A stretch of DNA of 64,000 bases from Branchiostoma belcheri (taxonomy: Eukaryota; Chordata; Leptocardii; Amphioxiformes; Branchiostomatidae). The position numbers and the translations under genes were made by a program. The DNA lies in contig NW_017804254.1 of the NCBI RefSeq assembly GCF_001625305.1, positions 608,086 through 672,085 of the forward strand, given 5' to 3'. This document shows positions 37,727-49,100 of this stretch, in pieces (the first letter of the stretch is position 1; each line of letters starts with the position of its first letter). The notes beneath the pieces are model-generated. The model did no database searches and was not told where the DNA came from. It was given only the letters and a program-made list of their open reading frames with translations.

Positions 37727-40242
37727 TCATTGTTCCAGTTCCGGTTCGACGCATTCGAGAGTCGAGTCTTCGGCGATGACATCTTGTCTTTCTAACTGTC
37801 TCGTCTCCTCATGCTCGATAGCATCACGGATAGCTACATCGTCTGTTGTCCCAGATATGTACATGTCTGTGCAATTCGTCCAGCATTCGTTCGATTCATA
37901 AACGGTTTGATCTCGACCAGTAGGCTCTGAAACCGACAACCCCTCCATTCCTGGGTTTACGGAAGCTACCTTCTTGGTACCCGATTTATAAAGTAAAGTT
38001 TCGGCGCCGACATTTCTATATATCGGCAATTCGACCTCAGCTGTCGCAGCATAAAATCTCACAGTCGAGTCCCCGTCATAATTCTCATGCTCTTCGTTTG
38101 GTGAGGTTTGTCCAGGAGCATTATCCATGTCATTTATTCCGTCGTATTCTTCCTTACCTTCACCACTGGCGTTCTCGTCCTTTATTTCGTAGTACTCGTG
38201 TCCCGATGGATCGTAATAAACTTCATCCTCATTTATTTGATTGTACATGTTGTCGTCTGTTTGACTGGCGTCTATAACTGACTCATTTACACCGCTGGCA
38301 CCCTCGTCTTCTATTTCGTTGTACTCGTGTCTCGATGGGTCGTAGACTTCGTCCTCATTGATCTGATTGTACATGTTGCTGTCTGTGGTTTGACTGGTTG
38401 TATGTATGCTGTCTGTATTGGGTGTTCTTGTCGTGTTACCTTGGTACATTGGGTTACTCTGTAAGGCCTCTAAGACATTTATCATTGGCAAAGGGAGATT
38501 TCCCGCATTCTCCCTACTTCGCTTTTTCTTACGTAGCACAACAAAGGAATGAAACACATGATAATGATTTTTCCTGCTATTACAGAGCCGACTATTACTG
38601 TAACTGGAATCTTTGAGTTTGCACCTCCAGTCGCATTAGATGATGAATTGATTAGTGTAGAAGAAAATAGTGTTGATCTGTCTGTTGGATTCACTGTTTC
38701 TTTCTGTGTCTGGGGTGTCAATGTTACAGTTGATGGTGTGTTTTCTGATCTCAACATTCTGCTGTGCGTGTTCATTGATGTTTTCATGAACATTGTACTT
38801 GTTTCTGAAATGGAAATATCGCCAGACCTGACAGACTCCTCCAAACATGTCGTGTCTGTTGGCACGTTGAAGAGCAAAGATCGTTTGTTTTCGCGTACGA
38901 TAACAAAACAAGTCAATCTCGAAACAGAACCTTTGTTTTCCGAACCTCCCGAGTTGGGAGATTGCTTTTTCTGCCATGTTGCTACAACGCTAACGCGCCC
39001 TACACTGGGGACAGTTGACGTACCGCTTGTTTCTACACCAAAGACCCGTAAACTGGATCCTCCTTTTAAATCTAGAGCTATGCCACCTGTCTCCTTCCAT
39101 GCCTCTAAACATTGACTTGTGAGAGACGTGTTTACATGTTACGTGTTTACATGTTTTTCACTAGTTTTTGCAATGAAGACAAAGGGGGCAAAGGTGGCAA
39201 TATGACCCAACAGAGACTCTTCTGGAAGCAGGTCACAATGCCCCAAGGGTGATACACTAGTATCAGACCAATCAATGACGAATGTTTTGGCAGTGCCATA
39301 ATATTTGATGTGTAAAACAATACCAACAGCCTCAAATAGTATCCTGTATATATTTCTGTAACACGTTGCCAGCATCATGTTCCATGCCATATTATGGACA
39401 GCGTTTGCTTTGGAGACAAGTTTATTTCCACTAAGTTTGACTGTCCTTAGATTGTCCATATTCAGGAACGCTTTTCTTTCCAGACACTCTATGTCGTTGT
39501 TACTCAGGTCCAAATGCTCGAGTCCTTTCAACAACTCGAAGGCCTTAGATGGAATCGTTTGAATTTTGTTTTCACCCAAATATAGGTGTGACAGTTCGTC
39601 AAGTCCAATGAACCAGCGACTATGCACATCTCGTAAGGCGTTCTTCCCCAGATCTAAGTAGAAAAGATGGTTAAGATTTCGAAAACATCCCGAGTCTAAT
39701 GTGGAGATGCTATTGTTTGAAATCGAAAGATGTTCTAGGTGATATTTATCCGGAGAATAAGAAGCGGTATGCCAGTTCCATCGAAGATGCGTTAACTTGT
39801 TATCATCCAAATTTAAATTTTCTAACGCTACAAAATGTTTGAATGTGGCGGTGTCTATATCAGTGATCCCTGTATCAATAAGGAAAAGATTGGTAAGGGA
39901 AGAGGAGTCGAATATGGCTAGTTTTTGCGACGATAGTATCCCGAGTTGAAAACCTCTTAAAGCGAGCCATTCCACATCCGAGAAACACTTTCCTGCGAAC
40001 CTATTGACAATTTCAGCAGAAAGTTTGTGACTATCATTACATGAGATGCACTCCATCCTATATCTTAAATGGATTGTAGATTGAGGTCCGTTGTCGTTAA
40101 CGATTTTGTTCCTGGGCACACAAGAAGTCAACTTTTCTGACTGGCACGTCGGGAAACACGCCTGCTCTGCTGAGAGAACGGATACAGCTAAAAAAGCAAG
40201 GACGGCCAGAACACTAACTCCGCACTCAAATCTCGAATTCAT
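37727..40242 (-). CDS. LRR transmembrane receptor with tyrosine-rich tail; two breaks in frame
   Basis: A single-exon gene read right to left. Start ATG at 40242, then a signal peptide (hydrophobic VSVLAVLAFLAVSVLS), a Cys-rich N-terminal cap, about seven LRRs (LDLGKNALRDV, LYLGENKIQTIP, LDLSNNDIECL, VKLSGNKL), a Cys-containing C-terminal flank, and a Ser/Thr/Asn-rich stalk (SSSNATGG). One membrane helix follows (PVTVIVGSVIAG...IPLLCYV, coded at 38610-38530), then an acidic tail of about 260 residues. The tail has two near-identical modules (38377-38291 and 38251-38162), each with YNQI...EVY...Y.EI. Family knowledge: such LRR receptors act in adhesion or innate recognition. Tail signalling through SH2 proteins is inferred. 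Breaks: an in-frame TAA at 39141-39139, formed at the join of a 15-bp tandem duplication, and a -1 frameshift at the A5 run 38527-38523. All three segments read open and fit one domain order, so the gene is recently broken, polymorphic, or misassembled. Confidence 0.85.
39126..39155 (-). repeat. Exact 15-bp tandem duplication inside the LRR gene
   Basis: AACATGTAAACACGT twice in a row on the coding strand. The length is a multiple of three, so the frame is kept, but the junction spells TAA in frame. Confidence 0.97.
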
Positions 40243-41808
40243 CTTGAAAACTTGTCAACCGCCGCTAACCCAAGTTGTCAATATTTCATCAGGTGCTTTT
40301 GAAGTCTTAATTTTTGATGAGTTCTCAAAAACGAGGGTTGCTGATGAGTTAGTGGTATGTTTTTACTTGTACATACGAAGGTAAAGGTGGAGCCAAGAAA
40401 CAAAGTCCTTTTACCTGTCTTCTGGGTGATGAGAATCCGAAAGCTTTGAATGAAAGCTGCCGTCTTATCCTCTTCGCCACTCTTCAACGTCCCCTCGAAG
40501 CTACCGTGATCTGCTGCAATGCTGGAACAACTGCCGGTATGCCGCAGTGTGTATCCTCGGTCTTTCTTTCCGTCCAATTTTTCCGTCGACACCCGTAGCC
40601 AGAGATGACCTCTTCTGCCGGCAGCGATTGCGAGAGTCTGACGCGACACTGCTGGCTCGTCTTCAAACTATGCAATTTATTCACAAACCCCGACTAATTT
40701 CAGGATGGACACTCACGTGACATGCCTCCAGTGCCAGTAGAGAAAATAAAGCCACTACAACATATACATGTATATACCACCTAGACCTTTTAGAATGATC
40801 TTTAGAAAAAGGATATCTTTACAGAAAATGGTTTTGAAAAGAGCATGATTAAAAATACGACTAGTCGCAAATGTTCCTCCAGATCAGTTCATTTCATTTC
40901 TGAATATTCCCAGTTGAAAACAAATTTATCTCTCTGAGGAGGTAAATATTATTAGACCAGATTAACTTTTTCCCGATGTTTTAGTGATGCGGATCGAAGG
41001 AAAGTTTCAGAAACAAAACAAGACGGACTGGATAGAACAAATAAATGATTCCATACCATGTCATGTCATCTGATCCCCTGTTTGTTCCTAAAACATCCCT
41101 GTAAAGTGCATCACGTAAACATTGAAATGCACGATCTGTCTACCTATAAATATTCACTTCCACAACTACGCAGGTATCGGAATGACCTAGTTTACAGGTG
41201 GAACTTTGTCAACATAGCGGTTTTGTTCGTGTTGCCTTCTAACTGACTCAGAAAGTTACGCTTGCTCTCTGAGGTGTTCTTGCAGTACTGGTATTACATC
41301 TGTGAGTCAAATACGTTCTAAAAATTGTCTCACTTTCCTTATCAGCATCTTAGTTTCTAAGAATAACGACTTTACACATGTCATGTAGACCTTATCCATA
41401 TGTATCAGTTATGTCCTATCTTGTGCAGTAATCATGCCATGTTAATAAACACCTGAAATAAGTCTGGGTTTGAAGATGAGTTGGTAGTGTCTCCATAATC
41501 ACCCGATGCTGAGCAAACAAATCATGTTCTTCAAAATAGGTCATCACAACTTCTGTATACAGCCAAAACCAAACATGGAGTTACCTTGACCTTAGAAAAA
41601 GATCGTTCCTTTATGCCAGATTTGCTTACAACTTCTGGAGTTATAGCTAATACACACAAAAACCAACGTATAGTTTTTCTGATTTTAAATACTTTTACTA
41701 GGCGGCGCTGCATGTACAGTTTGTATGCTGCAACGTTGGCGTCATGCGTCATTTTGTATACCATTGTCTGTCTATGTATCTATGACAGCTTGCTACTTTT
41801 GATGTTCC

Positions 41809-41910
41809 CAAGCCTGGGTACCATCCTGGTTAGTTTACGTCCGCTCTCACAGAGTTGGTGGTAGCGACTGTGGGAGCGGACGTAAAGTAACCAGGATGAT
41901 ACCCAGACTA
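41809..41910. mobile_element. hAT-like MITE in tandem copy 1
   Basis: 102 bp; ends AAGCCTGGGTACCATCCTGG / CCAGGATGATACCCAGACTA, with an inner GTCCGCTCTCACAG / CTGTGGGAGCGGAC pair. Flanked by GATGTTCC (41801-41808) and GATGCTCC (41911-41918). An 8-bp duplication is typical of hAT elements. Confidence 0.9.
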
Positions 41911-42708
41911 GATGCTCCTCACGTGAATTGAGAAAAGTCGGTACAATTAACATATCGAATCTTTAAAATGTGACAGTGACATCATGGGAACCAGGAAAGA
42001 CACGATGTCTTTTAATGAGAAGATGAGATGACAAGATGAGATGACATGAGTTACATTAAATTTGACCATTAGTTAATGTTCTATATATGATCAGCACTTT
42101 TGTTTGTACGTGTTGCCTTCTGAATGACTCAGGAAGTCATGTTAACTTTGCTCTCTGCCTGGAGTGTTCTTTTAGTATTACCTTGTAAATTGTGAATCAA
42201 ATGCGTTCTAAAAATTATGCTCAGTTTCTCGTTTTAGCATCTTACTCGTACGTAGCTTCAAAGAATAAGTACTTCACACATGTCATGTAGACCTTATCCA
42301 TATGTATCAGTCATGTCCTATCTGGTGCAGTAATCATGTCATATTAATAAACAACTGAAATAAGTCTGGGTTTGAAGATGAGTTGGTGGTGTCTCCATAA
42401 TCACCCGATTCTGAGCAAACAAATCATGTTCTTCAAAATAGGTCATCACAACTTCTGTATACAGCCAAAACCAAACATGGAGTTACCTTGGCCTTAGAAA
42501 AAGATCGTTCCTTTATGCCAGATTTGCTTACAACTTCTGGAGTTATAGCTAATACACACAAAAACAACGTATAGCTTTTCTGATTTTAAATACTTTTACT
42601 AGGCGGCGCTGCATGTACAGTTTGTATGCTGCACGTTGGCGTTTTGTGTCACTTTGGATGGCATTGTCTGTCTATGTATCTATGACAGCTTGCTACTTTT
42701 GATGTTCC

Positions 42709-42814
42709 CAAGCCTGGGTACCATATGCTGGTTAGTTTATGTCCGCTCCCACAGTTGGTGGTAGCGACTGTAGTAGCGGACGTAGACTAAATAACAAAGG
42801 TGGTACCCAGGCTA
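42709..42814. mobile_element. hAT-like MITE in tandem copy 2
   Basis: Same element as at 41809, with ends AAGCCTGGGTACC / GGTACCCAGGCTA, flanked by GATGTTCC and GATGGTCC (42815-42822). It was carried along by the tandem duplication. Confidence 0.9.
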
Positions 42815-45076
42815 GATGGTCCTCACGTGAAGTGAGAAAAGTGGGTACAATCAACATATCGAATCTTTAAAATGTGACATCATGGGAACCAGGAAAGAGA
42901 CGATGTCTTTTAATGATAAGATGACAAGATGAGATGACATGAGTAAACCTACATAACTTTGACCATTAATTATTGTTCTATATATGATCAGCAGTTTTGT
43001 TTTGTACGTGTTGCCTTCTGAATGGCTTGGGAAGTCATGTTTGCTCTCTGCCGGGAGTGTTACCTTGTAAATTGTGAATCAAATGCGTTCTAAAAATTGG
43101 TTTCAGTTTCACGTTTTAGCATCTTATTCGTAACTTTAAAGAATAACGACTTCACACATGTCATGTAGACCTTATCCATATGTATCAGTTATGTCCTATC
43201 TGGTGCAGTAATCAAGCCATGATAATAAACACCTGAAATAAGTCTGGGTTTGAAGATGAGATGGTGGTGTCTCCATGGTTGACCAAACAAATCATGTTCT
43301 TCAAAATAGGGCATGTCATCACATATTTTGTCTTCCCCAGATACAGTATTTGGCCAAGCAAAACATCTCGAGTTGCCTTCACCTTAGAAAAAGATTTGTC
43401 CATTATGCCATTCAGATTTGCTTACAACTTCTGGAGTTATAGCTAGCACACACAAGAGGCAACGAAAACAGCCTTATGGCTTTGATATTTCAAATACTTT
43501 TACTAGGCGGCGCTGCATGTACAGTTTGTATATGTTGCACGTTGTGTGTTATTTTGTACGCCATTGTCTGTCTATGTATCTATGACACCTTGCTACTTTT
43601 GATGTTCCTCACGTGAAGTGACGAAAGTGAGTCCAAGCAACATCTGGCTGCTACAGACTGAATTAAAGTCTCCTTTTTGAATGTGCCCTAACGCTTGTAG
43701 TATAGCGACGTGTACCATTTTACATGCTTTGCAACAGCATTCAACTGCTTTGTCAGTGCAGTGACCGGAACTAACGCCTGATGTCTTGAGACAATGAGTC
43801 AATTTGTTTCAAATGTCATCCGAGTCTTATACTTGTTTGTGACTTTTACTTTTCTCATTGGGATCGCTCCTATGATTGTAGCCAGGGTAGCAGCTTTGGT
43901 CTCAGGATCAGGTGCGTTGTACACAGGTCTAGGTGTGTTCGTCAGTGGGCCCAGCTGCCTCATTCCTTTAGGTGTGCGATACGCGGTCGCAGCCTCAAGA
44001 GCGCTAAATCAAATCAAATCAACTTTAATGGCTCGAGCTTAACAACTGTAACTGGTACAAGAAAAAACAACAAGGGGAGATGCATTAACTATTACTCCAT
44101 ATACTAGCTATATTGAATTTCAATTTTACCATAGATACTCTAATGCATTTTTTTTTCATTGAGCGGAGTATTATTACATTCTATAATTCCGGAGATATAT
44201 CAGATATTTACAATACGGTGTCACTTTTGTAGGGATTCGGATATGAATTTTACAACGTACGCTGATATCCGAGCAGGGCGTTAAAGGAGCATATTGAAGA
44301 TATCTGTCTATCTAAAACAGAATATACTGTCTCCATGACTATTTCTTTGCACAATGGCCTTACGGGGCAATAAAAATCACTCGCCACACAAGCATTGGCA
44401 CAAACATATTTCTTCAGATATGTATTTTATATGATGACGCAGTTATAACTATCTGATCACGACGATACATATGAGGATAATTGCTAGGCTTTCGGTGGGT
44501 CACTTTTATATTTACAGTGGTATCGACGCATATACATTATAATAATATAGTTTGAGATTTGAAGTGTGTTTATACAACCATTCACATTTGTTTTGCTTAA
44601 GTACAACATATTTCAAGAAATTTGTTGCCACAAGCAGATTTAACTATATCTTAAGGACAAATGTTTGCCAGTCTGATGATGGCGAACTACATAATTTCTG
44701 ATACCATCATCTAAATAACTTGATCATTGTATTCTTATTCTAATAAATTAACATTAACATTGCAAAACCATCTTTCAACTAAATTGTTAAATCAAAATTC
44801 CGTTTTCCAGTTGATTGGTTTTAGGCTGAAGTTATTTTTCTTGTGATGACGTCAATTGTATTATCAGAAGAATCCCAGAGGCTCACTTTTAATCTGTTCT
44901 CATCAGGAAATACCATATTAATCATAATCATACAAGATGAGTTCATTTTGTATCAAGTCATTATACTGTTTTCATTGATTTACAGTGAAAATCTTTGGAT
45001 GTGCCTGATGAAGTGTGTTGCAGTGTATCACACAACACTGTAAATTTACATGATTTAGACTCATTTCAAAGACCAG

Positions 45077-45078
<2 letters not shown>

Positions 45079-45175
<97 letters not shown>

Positions 45176-45195
45176 NNNNNNNNNNNNNNNNNNNN
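45079..45195. repeat. (AT)n microsatellite ending in an assembly gap
   Basis: About 97 bp of pure AT alternation, then 20 undetermined bases (45176-45195). The true repeat length is unknown. Confidence 0.97.
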
Positions 45196-46030
45196 AACAT
45201 TCTATCCCCTATTTAAAATATCACTTGTACATGTTCACATCAATCCTACCATCTTCGCAATATATATAGCAGAAACTATTACAAACACAATAGACTTACA
45301 TTACTTACATTACATTACTAAAGACTTAATGATCGTGTGTACCTTGGATTTTAAATCTACCGCCGTTTACACTTACAATTCCAACTCAAGATTGCCTACT
45401 GCTAACGGTCTATTACTTTAGAGACGGTCAATATGTAGGTGCTGTGTATACATTAACAATGGCTTGACATACATTTTTGTACAAAGAAATGGCACTGTTA
45501 TATACACGTTATTACACATTGTCCTCGTTTGATTCCATACATTACAGTATAGAGGCAATAGATATCATTGTCGTATAGCTAGAGTAGGTCGACCAATCAG
45601 AAGTCCCCATTTCATATTGGTTATGGCGCCATAGTATTGCCAGCGGTGAAAAATGATCTCACAAGTGGTAAGGTATAAATCCATAAACACCCCGACCGAT
45701 CACATGACCCTGGGTACGAGATCAGGCCAGTCCGCCATCTTTTTTTGTGTTCGAGGTATGGCTACACCACTTGCTGTAAAGAGTTGCTTCCATAATGTAA
45801 AACCCAATTGTAAAACGTAAAACACTAATGTACCGGGTAAACTTATTTTCTGGGCTCTATTTGGAACACTGGCTAACCTTGAGAGGAAGTGGTTTTAGGG
45901 CTCTATACGTCTGAACCCTTGAACGTCGGGTAAAACGTACAAAGTTCACTACAACGGACATTGCATTGCTCTGCATTTCGTTGCTTTCATGCATATTTGG
46001 AGAAATGTCAGCTTGCATCGTGGCTTCACT

Positions 46031-46162
46031 TCAGGTCAGCCATCCCTGCCAGGGCTCGGTGTAGTGCAGGAAGTAACTCAGGTTGAAGACGAGAAAACAC
46101 AGAGGAAACCCCCAGCGGGAGTAGCGGTCGATGGACGCCACGTCTGCTCGCACCATTTGGAC
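46031..46162 (-). CDS. Gene 2 exon 10: M4 and stop
   Basis: [20 protein letters not shown], then M4 ([14 protein letters not shown]) and PWQGWLT before TGA. Acceptor TTTCAG. Confidence 0.95.
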   Translation of the reverse strand, partial: VQMVRADVASIDRYSRWGFPLCFLVFNLSYFLHYTEPWQGWLT

Positions 46163-49100
46163 CTGAAACAAAACAAAACAAAACAAAATACATGTGTACC
46201 ACAATGAGCTAACTAGCTGTCTTTGCAGCCACCGAACGATCTGCGATACCTTTCAGTTTTCTTTTCTCGAAGCATCACAATGAAAAATGCAAACGATAAC
46301 CCTGTACTAATTAATCATCAGATTCTGTCTGCAACAAAAAAAGGACGAAATTTCGTTAAATTTCTTTCCACTATAAGACCGTCAGATTAAAACGATATTC
46401 TATTTCCGCCTAATAGAAAAGCTGAACTTGAGTGATGAAGTTTAGATTAGTTGGTTTTAGCCTGAAAGAAAATCGATCTACCGTGAAAGAAGCCCCGACA
46501 GCGGCCCAAGGTGCTTTTACCATATTGATGGATAAAAGGATCATCCTCACAGGCATAAAAGGAAGTATTCTCCAAGAACACTTTAAGGCAGGCAGGGCCT
46601 GTTAAGAAAGGTTATTTAAGTTGAAAGAATTATACATAGCGGTCGTGCTCTCCATTGCTAGTATTCTATATCATGTCTACGTTTTCTGAATGAGCAAGTA
46701 GTAGACTGTCTTGAAATGATTTGCATTAAACGACTTGTAGTGCAGGATTCGATACAATTAATGTATTATGGTAGATTTGTAACACGTTAAAATAAGCATA
46801 TACATCTGTAGCAATTGATTAAAATTTGTAACCATGAAAATATGCTATAGTTTTTTGAAGTTTAGAAAAGGTTACCACGATACATTCAAACAGGAAATAA
46901 AATTATCTTTGCATCATGCTGAAATCATACTGTGGGCTAACGAATGAAATATTCTGAGTCGTTATTTTTAATACGTGAAGCCAGACGATACCGAATTCCA
47001 TGTGTCTCCAACAACCTTGGATTGATGTTAGCCACTTAATGACCCCACAAGGGACGACACGTAATTGGCGCCCTTTGAGAAGACCAAACTGTCGTCTGTA
47101 TACTTCCTGCCTCATTTCTGCATGAGGCAATACAGGCAGGAAAGCTTTAACAGCTACAGGCAACCATTAGCAACAGCTACTGTAGAGGGATCATCAACTC
47201 TCACTCACGGAAACACGGTAACGGTGTGTAGTTTCATGAACTCTTGCTTCAAAAATGCTGTAAGACAGTTGGGTATTTTGGCGAGAGCCCACGAGGGCAC
47301 GAAAAGCTAGTCATTAGTACACTGTGCAACTCAAACTTCGTGTGTCTCATTGTGATCCCTGTCAGGACAAATCTAATCAATCATTGTAAGTGCACATACA
47401 GCATCTCAGTCTGAGATCATATTCCAGGAAACACTTGCAAGGGGAAATCTGCAATAGTAGGGCCAAGTGCAGCAATCCATAATGCACGAAGAGTGGTGAT
47501 TTTTTTATATCTGTAGGGACTTCGTCAATTATTCCAAGATGCTACAGCATTTGAGCACACGATTTCGTCCGTTCTCAACAATATAACAAGACACGGAAAC
47601 TTTACATTTGCGCAGAATGTTAAACTTAAGAAAAGCAAATGCATAATGTTTACCTTCATATTGTCTCTATCCTAACTCCTCTGTTTATTGCTGCTAAAAC
47701 ACATTCATACAGCAAATAGTGACCAGTCCCTCCAACTCTGTCCTGCTACATAATGTAACTCAATATCACAGTGTGTCTGACAGACGTCTGGCCCAGATTA
47801 TTGACTTTATTGGTATTTGAAGGGGAAGAGGAAACAGAGCTGAGACGAAAAAACGCCATCATTCACACTGTCCTAAAAACAACCATGCTTTTTAATATAA
47901 CCAACCAGTACCTGAGATACGCTTCTGACGATCTGTCGAACCCCGTTGGCGAAAGTCACTCCGATCTTCTTTGACGTATTCCTCCGCAGTCTCTGCCCGT
48001 CCATGCCCGCATTCTGCCCCACGGTCCCGTCGTCTGCCATGTTGATGTCCAGAATCGTGTGCCGTTTGTCGTGGTTGTTCTCCATCTCATCCACGCAGTG
48101 CAGGGCAGTCACATTTGCTCTTAACTGAAACAATGTTTTGATACAATATTTAGTCTAGTATGATTAGTGACTCTGTCATGTATTTATAAAGGCCCATTAT
48201 GTAACGTAAGGGCAATACAAAAGGTGTACTTTCCAGTCATAGTAAGTTGACTCACTTAACCCTTGAGTTTTCGAGAACAATATTAAGGTAGAGCTCCATA
48301 CAAACATGAATATTAAAACTGTGAAGGATCCAACTTATAGCCAGTGTGCATGTGGCTGACCTACATGTACTCTTCTGTGGTTGACCAGATGCAAACATTT
48401 TCAGAGAAAAGAAACAAAGGCAGACCCAAAACCACCTGAGAAGAACTGTGACGGATAACCTGGCGTCCATGGGATTATCTTGGCGATCAGTAAAAAGAAG
48501 GTGACCAATGACAGACCCAGATGGAAAGAAAAAAGTCATGGCCTCATGTCTCGCAAGGGATGAGGAGGATAAGTACGTACTAAGTAAGTTTGGTTAGTGC
48601 AACAACATATTGCATTGACGGTGCCCATGTCATTTCACAGCTAAGTTCTACGTTCCCAACATTGTACAGACTTTTGCTCAGGATATTCAAGTATTTCATT
48701 CGTGGCAGCAGCCTCGTATAACCAAAGAATTCTGTTCCATGGCCTCTGCCCATCTCATTGACTTAAGCCCAAGGAAAGTACCTTATGTTTACACTTCTTA
48801 TCAGTTGCCATCTTGCGTTTTGCCTCCTTCATCTTCTTGACAGAAGACCGGAAGTTGACGGCTGCGTACTCCACCAGCGCGGCGAAGGTAACAGGAAACA
48901 CGTGATCAGGTAGACGTCGATGGCCTTGATGTAGGAGATCTTAGGCATGGTGGCTCGGGCGCCTCCGATCAGTGTGGTCATGGTCAACACAGTGGTGATA
49001 CCTGCGGCAACCGGTACATGTTCATTAGTAGAGATCATAGATTCGAATACGTTACACACAGTCTGTCACAGAGAGAATTCGAAGCAAATTCGAAGGAAAG

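Larger units (their letters stand above)
41221..43634 (+). repeat. Three-copy tandem duplication, units about 877, 896 and 641 bp
   Basis: Copies start at 41221, 42098 and 42994 with TTTTGTT...GTGTTGCCTTCT. Shared blocks include CATGTCATGTAGACCTTATC, GTCTGGGTTTGAAGATGAG, CTTAGAAAAAGAT and AGGCGGCGCTGCATGTACAG. Copies 1 and 2 carry a small transposon that copy 3 lacks. No conserved open frame spans the copies. Confidence 0.93.
40243..46030. other. Intergenic: LRR gene upstream region, tandem duplication, AT repeat
   Basis: 40243-40690 is the presumed promoter and 5' leader of the LRR gene. A minus-strand donor-like AGACAG|GTAAAA at 40415/40414 could end a non-coding first exon. 41221-43634 is a three-copy tandem duplication. 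From 43794 to 46030 I see AT-rich sequence with a LINE/SINE-like tail (CTAAATCAAATCAAATCAA near 44010), a long (AT)n and a gap. No real gene is recognised. Confidence 0.55.

Noticed and set aside
38521-38532. Programmed ribosomal frameshifting at the A5 run
   Set aside because: No slippery heptamer with a clear downstream pseudoknot is seen, and the shift lies in a host receptor gene; a sequencing or real indel is simpler.
38549-39115. A 188-codon open frame on the plus strand over the LRR gene
   Set aside because: It is the mirror of the LRR stalk and membrane segment, which has clear domain order on the minus strand; the plus-strand frame has no recognisable features.
40278-40649. A 123-codon minus-strand open frame upstream of the LRR gene
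   Set aside because: It has no signal or domain and crosses a donor-like site; more likely 5' leader or promoter sequence.
43794-44042. An 82-codon hydrophobic open frame with possible membrane helices
   Set aside because: Its end overlaps a common repeat tail (CTAAATCAAATCAAATCAA) and no family or splice context supports it.
44995-45216. An open frame of alternating Tyr and Ile
   Set aside because: It is translation of the (AT)n microsatellite and runs into a gap.
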